A stretch of 64,000 nt of DNA, taken from contig CADAZX010000005.1 of the NCBI GenBank assembly GCA_902792515.1, positions 1-64,000 on the forward strand, written 5' to 3'. Position numbers and translations under genes: made by a program. Shown here piece after piece: positions 1-8,400 of this stretch (positions within the stretch are counted from its first letter, which is position 1; each line of letters begins with the position of its first letter). Source of the DNA: an uncultured Ruminococcus sp. GTDB lineage: Bacteria > Bacillota > Clostridia > UBA1212. Below the pieces are notes generated by a model. The model made no database searches. It had not been told where the DNA came from and was given only the letters and a program-made list of their open reading frames with translations.

Positions 1-132
1 CGTTTTTATGTGTATTGAAAAAACATTGAAAATCGGAAACTGTTTTTAAGCTTTCCGAAAGCTTTCCGTTTTAGAATCGCAAGCGCCGGGAGTTAAACAG
101 TCAAGCGCTTAAACCCGGAACTGAGCGTAAAA

Positions 133-1770
133 TCATTCCGCTGGCTCAACGACAGGCTCGTCCCATCCGTCGGGCGTGTCGACGCCCATAAGGAACGTAA
201 GTGTCGCCGCGATGTCGGAGAGGCCGAATTTCAGGCTTCCGTCTTCGTTGCGGTACTCGCGGACCTTGTATGTCGACGCGTTTTCCGTGTTGTCGTAGAA
301 GAAGCAGGGCACCGGGTTGAGCGTGTGAGACGTTTTCGCCTTCGGGTTGCCGTCGGCGTTGCGGGAAATTTTTCCTTTCTTGATCTCGTACATCTCGTCC
401 GCGTTGCCGTGGTCGGCAGTGATGATCGCCATGCCGCCGAGTTCGTCGATGACGGGAAGGAGCCTTCCAAGGCAGAGGTCGACAGTCTCGACAGCGATCT
501 CCGCGGCCTGGAACACGCCGGTGTGGCCAACCATGTCGCCGTTCGCGAAATTGACACGGACGTAGTCGTAAGAGCCGGAACGGAGCTCCTCAATGAGGCG
601 GTCGGTAACTTCTGCGGCCTTCATCCAGGGGCGCTGCTCGAACGGAACGACGTCGGAAGGAACTTCGATGTACGTTTCAAGCTCCTCGCTGAACTTGCCG
701 TTTCTGTTGCCGTTCCAGAAATAAGTCACGTGGCCGAACTTCTGAGTTTCGGCGATGGCGAGCTGTTTTTTGCCTGTTTTAGCGAAATACTCGCCCATGG
801 TATTCTTGATGGACGGAGGGTTGACGAGGAACCTCTTCGGAATGTGGAGGTCGCCGTCGTACTGAAGCATGCCGGCGTAGCAAACGGAAGGTATCTTTTC
901 ACGCGGGAACTTGTCGAGGTCCGGGTTGTCGAACGCGCGCGAGATCTCCTGAGCTCTGTCGCCGCGGAAATTGAAGAAAATGACGCTGTCGCCGTCGTCG
1001 ATCGTGCCGACAGGCTTGCCGTTTTCTGCGATAACGAAAGCCGGAAGGTCCTGGTCGATGACCTTGAGCTCCTCGCGGTATGTTCTTATAGCCTCTTCGG
1101 CGCTGGCGAACTGACGGCCCTTACCCTCAACGTGGGTGCGCCAGCCGATAGCGACCATGTTCCAGTTGGCCTCGTAGCGGTCCATCGTGACGGCCATTCT
1201 TCCGCCGCCGCTCGCGATCTTGACGTCGAAGTTTTTCGAGCGGAGACCGCTAAGGAACTCCTCGAAGGGGAGAACGTAGTCGAGCGCGGAAGTCTCGCCG
1301 ACGTCTCTTCCGTCAAGCAGGATGTGGATCCTGACACGGCGGATGCCTTCCTTTTTAGCCTGTTCGATCATCGCCTTCAGATGGTTGATGTGCGAGTGGA
1401 CGTTGCCGTCCGAAAACAGGCCGAGAAAATGGAGCGTTGAGTTGTTCGCGAGTACGTTCCCGACGATCTCGCGCCAGCCGGAAGCCTTGTAGATCTCGCC
1501 GCTCTCGATGGACTCGTTGACGAGCTTCGCGCCCTGCGAGTAAACTTTTCCCGCGCCGATGGCGTTGTGTCCGACTTCGGAGTTGCCCATGTCGTCGTCG
1601 GAGGGAAGTCCGACGGCGGTGCCGTGCGCTTTGAGAAGCAGGTAGGGGTAGTTCTTGAAAAGCCTGTTGAGAACGGGAGTGTTGGCGGCCAGAACGGCGT
1701 TGCCCTCACTGTTCTCGGAATAGCCGACACCGTCCATAATAACGGTGACGATCGGTCCTTTGTATCCCAT
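133..1770 (-). CDS. gpmI: 2,3-bisphosphoglycerate-independent phosphoglycerate mutase
   Basis: This enzyme interconverts 3- and 2-phosphoglycerate in cytosolic glycolysis and gluconeogenesis using two Mn2+ ions. The protein has 545 residues, normal for the family. The first metal site is seen in VTVIMDGVG, the phosphoserine loop is MGNSEVGH with catalytic Ser64, and ADHGNADEM near the C-terminus supplies further Asp/His ligands. An in-frame extension to 1908 exists, but the ATG at 1770 is preferred because AAGGAG lies just upstream and the conserved domain begins there. The extension would also run through the gene's own promoter. It is divergent from the next gene, and I see no clear terminator after its stop. 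Confidence 0.97.
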   Translation of the reverse strand: MGYKGPIVTVIMDGVGYSENSEGNAVLAANTPVLNRLFKNYPYLLLKAHGTAVGLPSDDDMGNSEVGHNAIGAGKVYSQGAKLVNESIESGEIYKASGWREIVGNVLANNSTLHFLGLFSDGNVHSHINHLKAMIEQAKKEGIRRVRIHILLDGRDVGETSALDYVLPFEEFLSGLRSKNFDVKIASGGGRMAVTMDRYEANWNMVAIGWRTHVEGKGRQFASAEEAIRTYREELKVIDQDLPAFVIAENGKPVGTIDDGDSVIFFNFRGDRAQEISRAFDNPDLDKFPREKIPSVCYAGMLQYDGDLHIPKRFLVNPPSIKNTMGEYFAKTGKKQLAIAETQKFGHVTYFWNGNRNGKFSEELETYIEVPSDVVPFEQRPWMKAAEVTDRLIEELRSGSYDYVRVNFANGDMVGHTGVFQAAEIAVETVDLCLGRLLPVIDELGGMAIITADHGNADEMYEIKKGKISRNADGNPKAKTSHTLNPVPCFFYDNTENASTYKVREYRNEDGSLKFGLSDIAATLTFLMGVDTPDGWDEPVVEPAE

Positions 1771-1855
1771 AAAAATCTCCTTATAAGGCCGGTTTGCATT
1801 AACGCGCGTTTTTGAACCGCCGCAAAGGGGAGGATGCGCGTTTTCGGCCAGGGTT

Positions 1856-1884
1856 ATTTTACACCGAATCGCCGCCGACCGCAA
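1856..1884 (-). promoter_or_regulatory. Sigma-A-type promoter of gpmI
   Basis: Reading the minus strand, TTGCGG is followed after 17 nt by TAAAAT, about 85 bp before the gpmI start. It is placed back to back with the plus-strand promoter of the LCP-like gene. Confidence 0.5.
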
Positions 1885-1892
1885 GTAAATTA

Positions 1893-1921
1893 TTGAATCC
1901 GGAAACAAGATGTGGTATAAT
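1893..1921 (+). promoter_or_regulatory. Sigma-A promoter of the LCP-like gene
   Basis: TTGAAT and TATAAT are separated by 17 nt, with an extended TGG before the -10 box. The AGGAGG ribosome site follows at 1941. Confidence 0.7.
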
Positions 1922-1953
1922 TAAACGAATATCGGCACAAAGGAGGCCTACAT

Positions 1954-2994
1954 GTGGACAATCTGAGACGCGCCATTCTGCTTATAACAATAGTCGTGCT
2001 CATCGGCTCAGCCGTAATGGGCTTCATGCTCGCTCTCAGCAATGAAGGCAATACAGAAGAGAACACGTTTATAAAACTGCTCCCGGAGGGAGAAAAATAC
2101 GACGCGGACGCGACCCGGGACCCGTCGGCTACCGAAAAGCCGATCGAGGACATGCGCTCCACGAGTCTTTTTGTGATCAAATCGTCGAACGGAAAAGACG
2201 CCGATCTTATAATTACCGTTTCCGCCGACTACGCGGCCGGCAAAATGGCGGTAATTCTTTACCCTGTTGACATTTTCGTATCCATCAAGGACGCGGAGGG
2301 CGTTTCGTCGCTCTCGACTCTGTCAGACATTTACAAAGAGGGCGGGCTGGATGCTCTTGCCGGCGCCGTCAGCGGAATCCTCAGCATTCCCGTTAACGGC
2401 AGACTCTCGTTTGGCTACGACGCATTTTCGAGGCTGCTCAACTATTTCACGTCGAGAGACGAGGGGGTGGTTTACACCGCGCCGGCTTCGGTCGACGCCG
2501 TTGCACCCGACGGAACGAAAATCGTTATCGACAGGGGGCAGCCGTTCTACGTCGGCAACAACTCCGCGAAGCTTCTCTCGTTCTACAGGACAAAGGACAA
2601 CGTTTACGACAGCGAGACGATAAAGTTCTACGACGGTACGAGGATACCGCAGAACAAGATCGCCGCGACGTTCACCGACGCCTTCATCTCGCAGAAGCTG
2701 ACAGGCGAAATCGACCAATACTATATAACAAACTTCAAGAACTACTTCTCCGACTTCCTCGGAATGTGCTCGGGAAAGGCCTCCGAAGGATTCCCGGACA
2801 GACTTCTCGAGAACATGACCCTTTTCAAGGCCGAAAACATCGACGCCTACATGATTTCGTCGGTCGAAAACCCGAACGGAAGAGGAATGAGCTTTGACGG
2901 AACGTTGAAAAAGCTCGAGAACCTGAACGGAATAATCTCCGAGCAGGACGTCAGCGGCGACGCGCTCGGAAATCTCATTAAATCGCTCTACTGA
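1954..2994 (+). CDS. Divergent LytR-CpsA-Psr (LCP)-like membrane-anchored protein
   Basis: A 346-residue protein with one N-terminal membrane segment (about residues 6-27) and an extracytoplasmic domain whose order of motifs resembles LCP phosphotransferases, which attach wall polymers to peptidoglycan. The strand corresponding to the family's IPRDT motif reads YPVDIF (103-108), so the pyrophosphate-binding Arg is missing. The later R-x-x-R-Q region is reduced to GTRIPQNK. The segment GGLDALAGAVSGIL fits the LCP helix. The GTG at 1954 is chosen because AGGAGG lies 7 nt upstream; the overlapping ATG at 1952 reaches a stop after four codons. It may be a non-catalytic or altered LCP relative. 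The family assignment is by eye. Confidence 0.65.
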   Translation: MDNLRRAILLITIVVLIGSAVMGFMLALSNEGNTEENTFIKLLPEGEKYDADATRDPSATEKPIEDMRSTSLFVIKSSNGKDADLIITVSADYAAGKMAVILYPVDIFVSIKDAEGVSSLSTLSDIYKEGGLDALAGAVSGILSIPVNGRLSFGYDAFSRLLNYFTSRDEGVVYTAPASVDAVAPDGTKIVIDRGQPFYVGNNSAKLLSFYRTKDNVYDSETIKFYDGTRIPQNKIAATFTDAFISQKLTGEIDQYYITNFKNYFSDFLGMCSGKASEGFPDRLLENMTLFKAENIDAYMISSVENPNGRGMSFDGTLKKLENLNGIISEQDVSGDALGNLIKSLY

Positions 2995-3085
2995 TCCGCG
3001 TTTATAATAAGTTCATGCGGAGCGCCGCGTTATTAAAGCCGCGGCGGGCAATTACCAAAGAATACTTTACTAAAGAGGGGAAAAC

Positions 3086-5059
3086 ATGCCTAAAAAAGAA
3101 ACTTACAACAACGAAAGCATCATCGCGCTGAAGGGAGCCGAAAGAGTAAGACAGCGTCCCGCGGCGATACTCGGTTCCGACGGTCTTGAGGGCTGCCAGC
3201 ACACTTTCGTTGAGATACTCGCGAACTCGATCGACGAAGCGCGCGAGGGGTACGGAAAAGTCATTGACGTCACAAGATACAAAGACAAATCGATACGCGT
3301 CCGCGACTACGGCCGCGGCTGTCCCGTTGACTGGAACGAAAAGGAAGGCCGGTACAACTGGGAGCTCGTCTACTGCGAGCTTTACGCAGGCGGAAAATAC
3401 GAAAACAACACCGTCGGCGAAAACTACGAGTTCAGCCTCGGCCTGAACGGCCTCGGCTGCTGCGCGACCCAGTACTCCTCGGAATTCATGGACGTCACCG
3501 TCTATAAAGACGGCTTCAAGTACGACCTCCACTTCGAGAAGGGCGAGAACGTCGGCGGCCTCAAAAAAGAGCCTTTCAATTACAAGCAGTCCGGCACCGA
3601 CCAGCACTGGCGCCCGGACCTCGAGGTGTTCACCGACATCAACATCCCGCTCGAATTCTTCCTGTCGACCCTCAAAAAGCAGGCCGTCGTAAACTCCGGC
3701 ATCACTTTTAGACTTTTTGACGAGGAGTCCGGCGAAAAGTACGAATTCTTCTACGAAAACGGTATCGCAGACTACATGCGCGAGATCTCAGGCGACACCG
3801 CGTTCACGCCGATAATGCAGTACTCCACCGAGACAAAAGGCCGCGACCGCGCCGACAGCCCCGAGTACAAGCTCAAAATGGAGTTCGCGTTCTGCTTCAA
3901 CAACAACGTGAACCTTCTCGAGTACTACCACAACTCGTCGCACCTCGAAAACGGCGGCGCTCCCGAAAAGGCGGTCAAGGCGGCGTTCACGGCCGAGATC
4001 GACAAATATATAAGAAACGCCGGAAAGTACACCAAAAACGAGTCTAAGATCGCGTTTCAGGACATTCAGGACTCTCTGATCGTCGTCACAAACTCCTCTT
4101 CGACAAAGACGAGCTACGAGCACCAGACCAAGAAGGCGATCACAAACCCGTTCATTCAGACTGCGATGACGGAGTTTATAAAGAGCCGTCTCGAGGTCTA
4201 TTTCATCGAAAACAAGCAGGACGCCGAGAAGATCGTCGACCAGGTGCTCGTCAACAAGCGCAGCCGTGAGAGCGCGGAGAGAGAGAGACTTAACACAAAA
4301 AAGAAACTCACAGGCAGCGTCGACATCAACAACCGCGTCAAAAAGTTCGTCGACTGCGAGAGCAAGGACGTGTCGATGCGCGAGCTGTACATCGTTGAGG
4401 GCGACTCCGCTCTCGGCTCGGTAAAGCTCGGCCGCGACGCTTCGTTCCAGGCGATCATGCCCGTCCGCGGAAAGATCCTCAACTGCCTCAAGGTGGGCCT
4501 CGACAGGATATTCGCGAGCGAGATAATCACAGACCTTATCAAGGTTCTCGGCTGCGGCGTGGAGACGGACGGCAAGAAGGCAAAGGGCGCCTCGGCGTTC
4601 GACCTCGACGCGCTCCGCTGGAGCAAGGTCATAATCTGTACCGATGCCGACGTCGACGGCTACCAGATAAGAACGCTCATCCTCGCGATGATCTACAGGC
4701 TCTGCCCGACGCTCATAAAAGAAGGCAAGGTCTTCATCGCCGAGTCGCCGCTCTTCGAGATCGTTGCCGGCGGAAAGTCATATTTTGCCTATAACGAGGC
4801 GGAAAAAACGGCGATTCTTGCCGACATCCGCGGCAAGTACACGATTCAGCGCTCCAAAGGTCTCGGTGAAAACGAACCCGAGATGATGTGGGAGACGACG
4901 ATGAATCCGCGCACGCGCAGGCTTATCAAGGTCATGCCCGAGGACGCTGAGGAGACTAAATACTACTTCGACGTGCTTCTCGGTGACGACGAGCAGGAGA
5001 GAAAGAGATACATAGAGATGTTCGGCCACCTTTACATGGACGATCTCGACGTCGACTGA
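3086..5059 (+). CDS. Type IIA DNA topoisomerase B subunit (ParE/GyrB-like)
   Basis: ATPase/TOPRIM subunit of a gyrase or topoisomerase IV type enzyme (657 aa). The GHKL fold is visible: E43 and N47 in VEILANSIDEA, D74-G76-G78 in RDYGRG, the lid GLNGLG, and a QTK loop contacting ATP. The TOPRIM domain has IVEGDSALG (E438) and DADVDG (D520, D522), the Mg2+ residues of DNA cleavage. The N-terminal box reads VRQRPAAILG instead of the usual VRKRPGMYIG, marking a divergent branch. The A subunit follows 44 bp downstream, so the two are probably one operon. Sequence alone does not decide gyrase versus topoisomerase IV. The absence of neighbouring dnaA/recF and the divergence suggest a second, ParE-type pair. 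Confidence 0.9.
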   Translation: MPKKETYNNESIIALKGAERVRQRPAAILGSDGLEGCQHTFVEILANSIDEAREGYGKVIDVTRYKDKSIRVRDYGRGCPVDWNEKEGRYNWELVYCELYAGGKYENNTVGENYEFSLGLNGLGCCATQYSSEFMDVTVYKDGFKYDLHFEKGENVGGLKKEPFNYKQSGTDQHWRPDLEVFTDINIPLEFFLSTLKKQAVVNSGITFRLFDEESGEKYEFFYENGIADYMREISGDTAFTPIMQYSTETKGRDRADSPEYKLKMEFAFCFNNNVNLLEYYHNSSHLENGGAPEKAVKAAFTAEIDKYIRNAGKYTKNESKIAFQDIQDSLIVVTNSSSTKTSYEHQTKKAITNPFIQTAMTEFIKSRLEVYFIENKQDAEKIVDQVLVNKRSRESAERERLNTKKKLTGSVDINNRVKKFVDCESKDVSMRELYIVEGDSALGSVKLGRDASFQAIMPVRGKILNCLKVGLDRIFASEIITDLIKVLGCGVETDGKKAKGASAFDLDALRWSKVIICTDADVDGYQIRTLILAMIYRLCPTLIKEGKVFIAESPLFEIVAGGKSYFAYNEAEKTAILADIRGKYTIQRSKGLGENEPEMMWETTMNPRTRRLIKVMPEDAEETKYYFDVLLGDDEQERKRYIEMFGHLYMDDLDVD

Positions 5060-5103
5060 CGTCCGGCAGCATTTTTTACATAAGATTCACATAAGAGGCA
5101 ACA

Positions 5104-7296
5104 ATGGCAAGACAGAAAAACAACAGCGAACACCGCGGCGAATTTGACCGCGAGTCGTCCGAAATATACACGGAGCAGGGCATTACCGAGACTCTGAAGA
5201 GCAACTACATGCCCTACGCGATGAGCGTTATCGTATCGCGCGCGATTCCCGAGATCGACGGATTGAAGCCCTCGCAGAGGAAGCTCCTTTACACCATGTA
5301 CAAAATGGGCCTTCTGACGGGACCTCTCACCAAATCGGCCAACGTCGTAGGCGCGACGATGAAACTCAACCCGCACGGCGACCAGGCGATCTATGAGACG
5401 ATGGTCAGGCTCACAAGAGGCAACGAGTCGCTTCTCCACCCGTTCGTCGAGTCGAAGGGCAACATGGGCAAACACTATTCCCACGACATGCACTTCGCTG
5501 CGCCGCGTTACACAGAGGTCAAGCTCGCCAAAATAAGCCGCGAGCTTTTCAGCGAGATCGACAAGGACACCGTCGACTTTACCGACAACTACGACGGCAC
5601 GATGAAGGAGCCGACGCTTTTCCCGGTCACGTTCCCGTCCGTTCTTATCAACCCGAGCAAGGGACTCGCTGTCGGCATGTCCACAAACCTCGCCAGCTTC
5701 AACCTGCGCGAGATCTGCGACGCGACGTGCGCGTTTATCGACGACAACGGCTGCGACCTCAAGGAATATATTAAGGCGCCCGACTTTTCGACCGGAGGCG
5801 TCGCCATCTACCACGAAAAGGAGATGGACGACCTTATCGAGCTCGGCAAGGCGACGTTCAAGGTCCGCGCGAAATACGAGTACGACAAGAAGAACTCGTG
5901 CATCGACATAACCGAGATCCCGTACACCTCTTTTTCAGAGACGATCATCGACGAGATAATCGCCCTCATTAAGGCGGGCAAGTGCAAGGAGATCGTCGAC
6001 GTCCGTGATTCCACCGACAAGAACGGTCTCAAAATTTCCCTTGAAGTACGCAAAAACTGCGAGCCCGAGGCCCTCATGAACAGACTGTTCCAGATGACGA
6101 CGCTTGAGGACAGCTTTTCCGCGAACTTCAACATTCTCATCAACGGCCAGCCGCGCGTCATGGGCATCAGGAGCATTCTCGGCGAGTGGCTCGTTTTCCG
6201 CATCAACTGCGTGAAGCGCGGTCTCATTTTCGACATCTCCGAAAAGCAGGAGAGGCTGCACCTTCTGAAAGGCCTCGAAAAGATCCTTCTCGACATCGAC
6301 AAGGCGATCGCGATCATCCGCAACACAAAGACCGACTCCGAAGTCATTCCCAACCTGTGCGAAGGGTTCGGGATCGACACTGTCCAGGCCGAGTTCATCG
6401 CGGAGATCAAACTGCGCAACATCAACAAGGAGTACATACTCAGCAAAACGAACGAGAAAAACAAGCTCGAAAAGGAGATAAAAGACCTCGAAAAGACGCT
6501 CGCGTCGCCCGGGCTCATCAACGAACTCATCAAGAGCCAGCTCCGCGACATCGCCGCGAAGTACGGTCAGGACAGAAAGACGTCGATCATGAACTCCGAC
6601 GAGGTCGTCAAGATCACCCAGGAGGAGCTTATCGACGACTACAGGCTGAAGGTGTTCCTGACGAAGGAGAGCTACTTCAAGAAGATTCCGCTGATAGCGC
6701 TTCGCAACAACCCCGAGCAGAAGATCAAGGACGACGACGAGATCATCCAGACGCAGGAATGGCACAACAAGTCGGAGATCATTTTCGTATCGGACAAGCA
6801 GGTCGTCTACAAGTGCAAGCTTTATGATCTTCCGGACTGCAAAGCCGGCGTCATCGGCGACTACCTCCCGAACCTGCTGGGTATGGAGCCCGACGAGTCG
6901 ATCATAGCGTTCATTGTCTGCGACAGCTACGAGGGACTCGTTCTTTACGCGTTCGAAAACGGAAAAATCGCGAAAATACCGTTCAATCTCTACGAGACGA
7001 AGACGAACAGGAAGAAGCTCATCAACGCATACGCGGGAGCCTCTCCGGTCGCGGCGTGCCTGTTCATTCCCGAGGACACGGATATTATAATAGGCGCAAA
7101 CGGCGACCGCGTGGCAGCACTAAACTCGTCGCTTATCCCGCTCAAGACTACCAAAACCGCGCAAGGCGTTCAGGTTCTTAAGCCGAAGCGCGGCCAGGTG
7201 CTCAAGTTTATGAAGACGCTTGAAAACTGCGGATTTAAGACGGACGGCGTGCCCGTTTCCAGAAAACTTCCGGTCAACAGCGTTACAATTAAATGA
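5104..7296 (+). CDS. Type IIA DNA topoisomerase A subunit (ParC/GyrA-like)
   Basis: DNA-cleaving partner of the preceding subunit (730 aa). The catalytic tyrosine is Tyr136 in AAPRYTEVK, and the winged-helix region around NPHGDQAIYETMVRL (residues 89-103) is the quinolone-binding segment. At the position equivalent to E. coli GyrA Ser83 there is Gln94, and Glu98 occupies the Asp87 position. A coiled-coil tower follows (about 430-480), then a C-terminal DNA-wrapping region shorter than that of canonical gyrase. A lysine-rich start, MARQKNNSEHRG, precedes the domain. It probably forms an A2B2 enzyme with the upstream product that relaxes or decatenates DNA. Its stop overlaps the region of the next gene's possible start. 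Confidence 0.9.
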   Translation: MARQKNNSEHRGEFDRESSEIYTEQGITETLKSNYMPYAMSVIVSRAIPEIDGLKPSQRKLLYTMYKMGLLTGPLTKSANVVGATMKLNPHGDQAIYETMVRLTRGNESLLHPFVESKGNMGKHYSHDMHFAAPRYTEVKLAKISRELFSEIDKDTVDFTDNYDGTMKEPTLFPVTFPSVLINPSKGLAVGMSTNLASFNLREICDATCAFIDDNGCDLKEYIKAPDFSTGGVAIYHEKEMDDLIELGKATFKVRAKYEYDKKNSCIDITEIPYTSFSETIIDEIIALIKAGKCKEIVDVRDSTDKNGLKISLEVRKNCEPEALMNRLFQMTTLEDSFSANFNILINGQPRVMGIRSILGEWLVFRINCVKRGLIFDISEKQERLHLLKGLEKILLDIDKAIAIIRNTKTDSEVIPNLCEGFGIDTVQAEFIAEIKLRNINKEYILSKTNEKNKLEKEIKDLEKTLASPGLINELIKSQLRDIAAKYGQDRKTSIMNSDEVVKITQEELIDDYRLKVFLTKESYFKKIPLIALRNNPEQKIKDDDEIIQTQEWHNKSEIIFVSDKQVVYKCKLYDLPDCKAGVIGDYLPNLLGMEPDESIIAFIVCDSYEGLVLYAFENGKIAKIPFNLYETKTNRKKLINAYAGASPVAACLFIPEDTDIIIGANGDRVAALNSSLIPLKTTKTAQGVQVLKPKRGQVLKFMKTLENCGFKTDGVPVSRKLPVNSVTIK

Positions 7297-7307
7297 GGCA
7301 AAAAAAA

Positions 7308-8294
7308 ATGACTTTAAAAAACTACACGTGCGACTGCCACTGCGACTCCGTTCTGAACGTAGTCCGCGGCGAAGGTGAAACACTTTTAAACGAGTACAAC
7401 GTTTCGCGCGAAGGGCCTTTTCTCCAGCTTTTCGCAGCGTGGACAGAAAACGGTTCGGGGCTTTGCGACAGCAGGGCGTCTGCGTTCACGGGCATCGACC
7501 CGAAGGACGTTTTCGCGCTCGCCGTGAAAATGGTCAACACCGTGAAGGAGAAGGCACCTGCAGAAAATATGACGCTGTGCGTAACAAAAGAGGACGTCCG
7601 CGGTGCGGTCAAAGCCGGCAAAAATATCGCGATGGCGGCGATGGAGGGCTGCGGCTGCGTCGACTCGCTCGAAAAACTTCATATGCTGAGGGAACTCGGC
7701 GTCAGGTTCGCGACTTTAACGTGGAATCCGTCCAATATACTTGCGTCAGGCTGCTCATCTTCGGGAACGCCCGACGACAAGGGGCTCACGGACTACGGGC
7801 GCGAATTCGTCAAGGAGTGCGGAAAGCTCGGGATCGCCGTCGACCTCTCGCACGCGTCGGTCAAAACGATGCGCGACGTTCTTGAAGAGGATTCGTGCGC
7901 GGTTTTCGCCAGCCACAGCAACTTCAGGAGCGTGTGCGACCACGTGAGGAACCTTCCGGACGACGTCGCGGAGGAGATCGTAAGAAGAGGCGGCTTTATA
8001 GGACTCAACACGTATCTTCCGTTCGTTGCAGGAGGCATTTCGTACGGCGAGTACGACGCTGAGATGATATTCCCGCACATTTACTACGCCGCCGAAAAGG
8101 GCTGGCTCGGTGCTCTCGGTTTCGGGTTCGACATTGACGGCGTTGAGGCATATGCGCGCAACGTTCCGCTTGACAGGAGCATCCACGACACTTACGCGAG
8201 AATAATCCGCGAGAAGAGCGGCCTTGACGAAAAGATGCAAATCGCGATACGCGGCGGAAACTTCCTGGAATTTGCCGGTAGAAAGCTCGGCTGA
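7308..8294 (+). CDS. Membrane dipeptidase-like metallopeptidase (family M19)
   Basis: A probable zinc-dependent dipeptidase of the renal dipeptidase family (328 aa), cleaving dipeptides, often with a D-residue at the second position. The expected ligands are present: HxD in CDCHCDSVL, the bridging Glu in MAAMEGCG, and His in DLSHAS and ASHSNFR. No signal peptide is visible, so it is likely cytosolic. The start at 7308 is preferred to the in-frame ATG at 7293, since GAGG (7295-7298) would serve it with 9 nt spacing. The 7293 ATG would overlap the upstream stop. It may be co-transcribed with the topoisomerase pair. Confidence 0.87.
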   Translation: MTLKNYTCDCHCDSVLNVVRGEGETLLNEYNVSREGPFLQLFAAWTENGSGLCDSRASAFTGIDPKDVFALAVKMVNTVKEKAPAENMTLCVTKEDVRGAVKAGKNIAMAAMEGCGCVDSLEKLHMLRELGVRFATLTWNPSNILASGCSSSGTPDDKGLTDYGREFVKECGKLGIAVDLSHASVKTMRDVLEEDSCAVFASHSNFRSVCDHVRNLPDDVAEEIVRRGGFIGLNTYLPFVAGGISYGEYDAEMIFPHIYYAAEKGWLGALGFGFDIDGVEAYARNVPLDRSIHDTYARIIREKSGLDEKMQIAIRGGNFLEFAGRKLG

Positions 8295-8400
8295 CAGGGG
8301 CATCATTCGGTAATAATATTTTTGCGGCCGCGTGATCTTAACCGCGCCGCAGGCTTTGTACATACACTAATACATTCAAACGGCGGGGAAGAGGCGCACT

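Noticed and set aside
48-64. Perfect small palindrome AAGCTTTC-C-GAAAGCTT as a gpmI terminator
   Set aside because: On the minus strand it is followed by A residues rather than T, and the loop is one base, so it does not look like a terminator.
325-1440. Plus-strand open frame opposite gpmI
   Set aside because: Antisense shadow of a fully conserved enzyme.
1771-1908. N-terminal extension of gpmI
   Set aside because: The extension passes through the promoter of gpmI and has no similarity to the family; the ATG at 1770 has a proper ribosome site.
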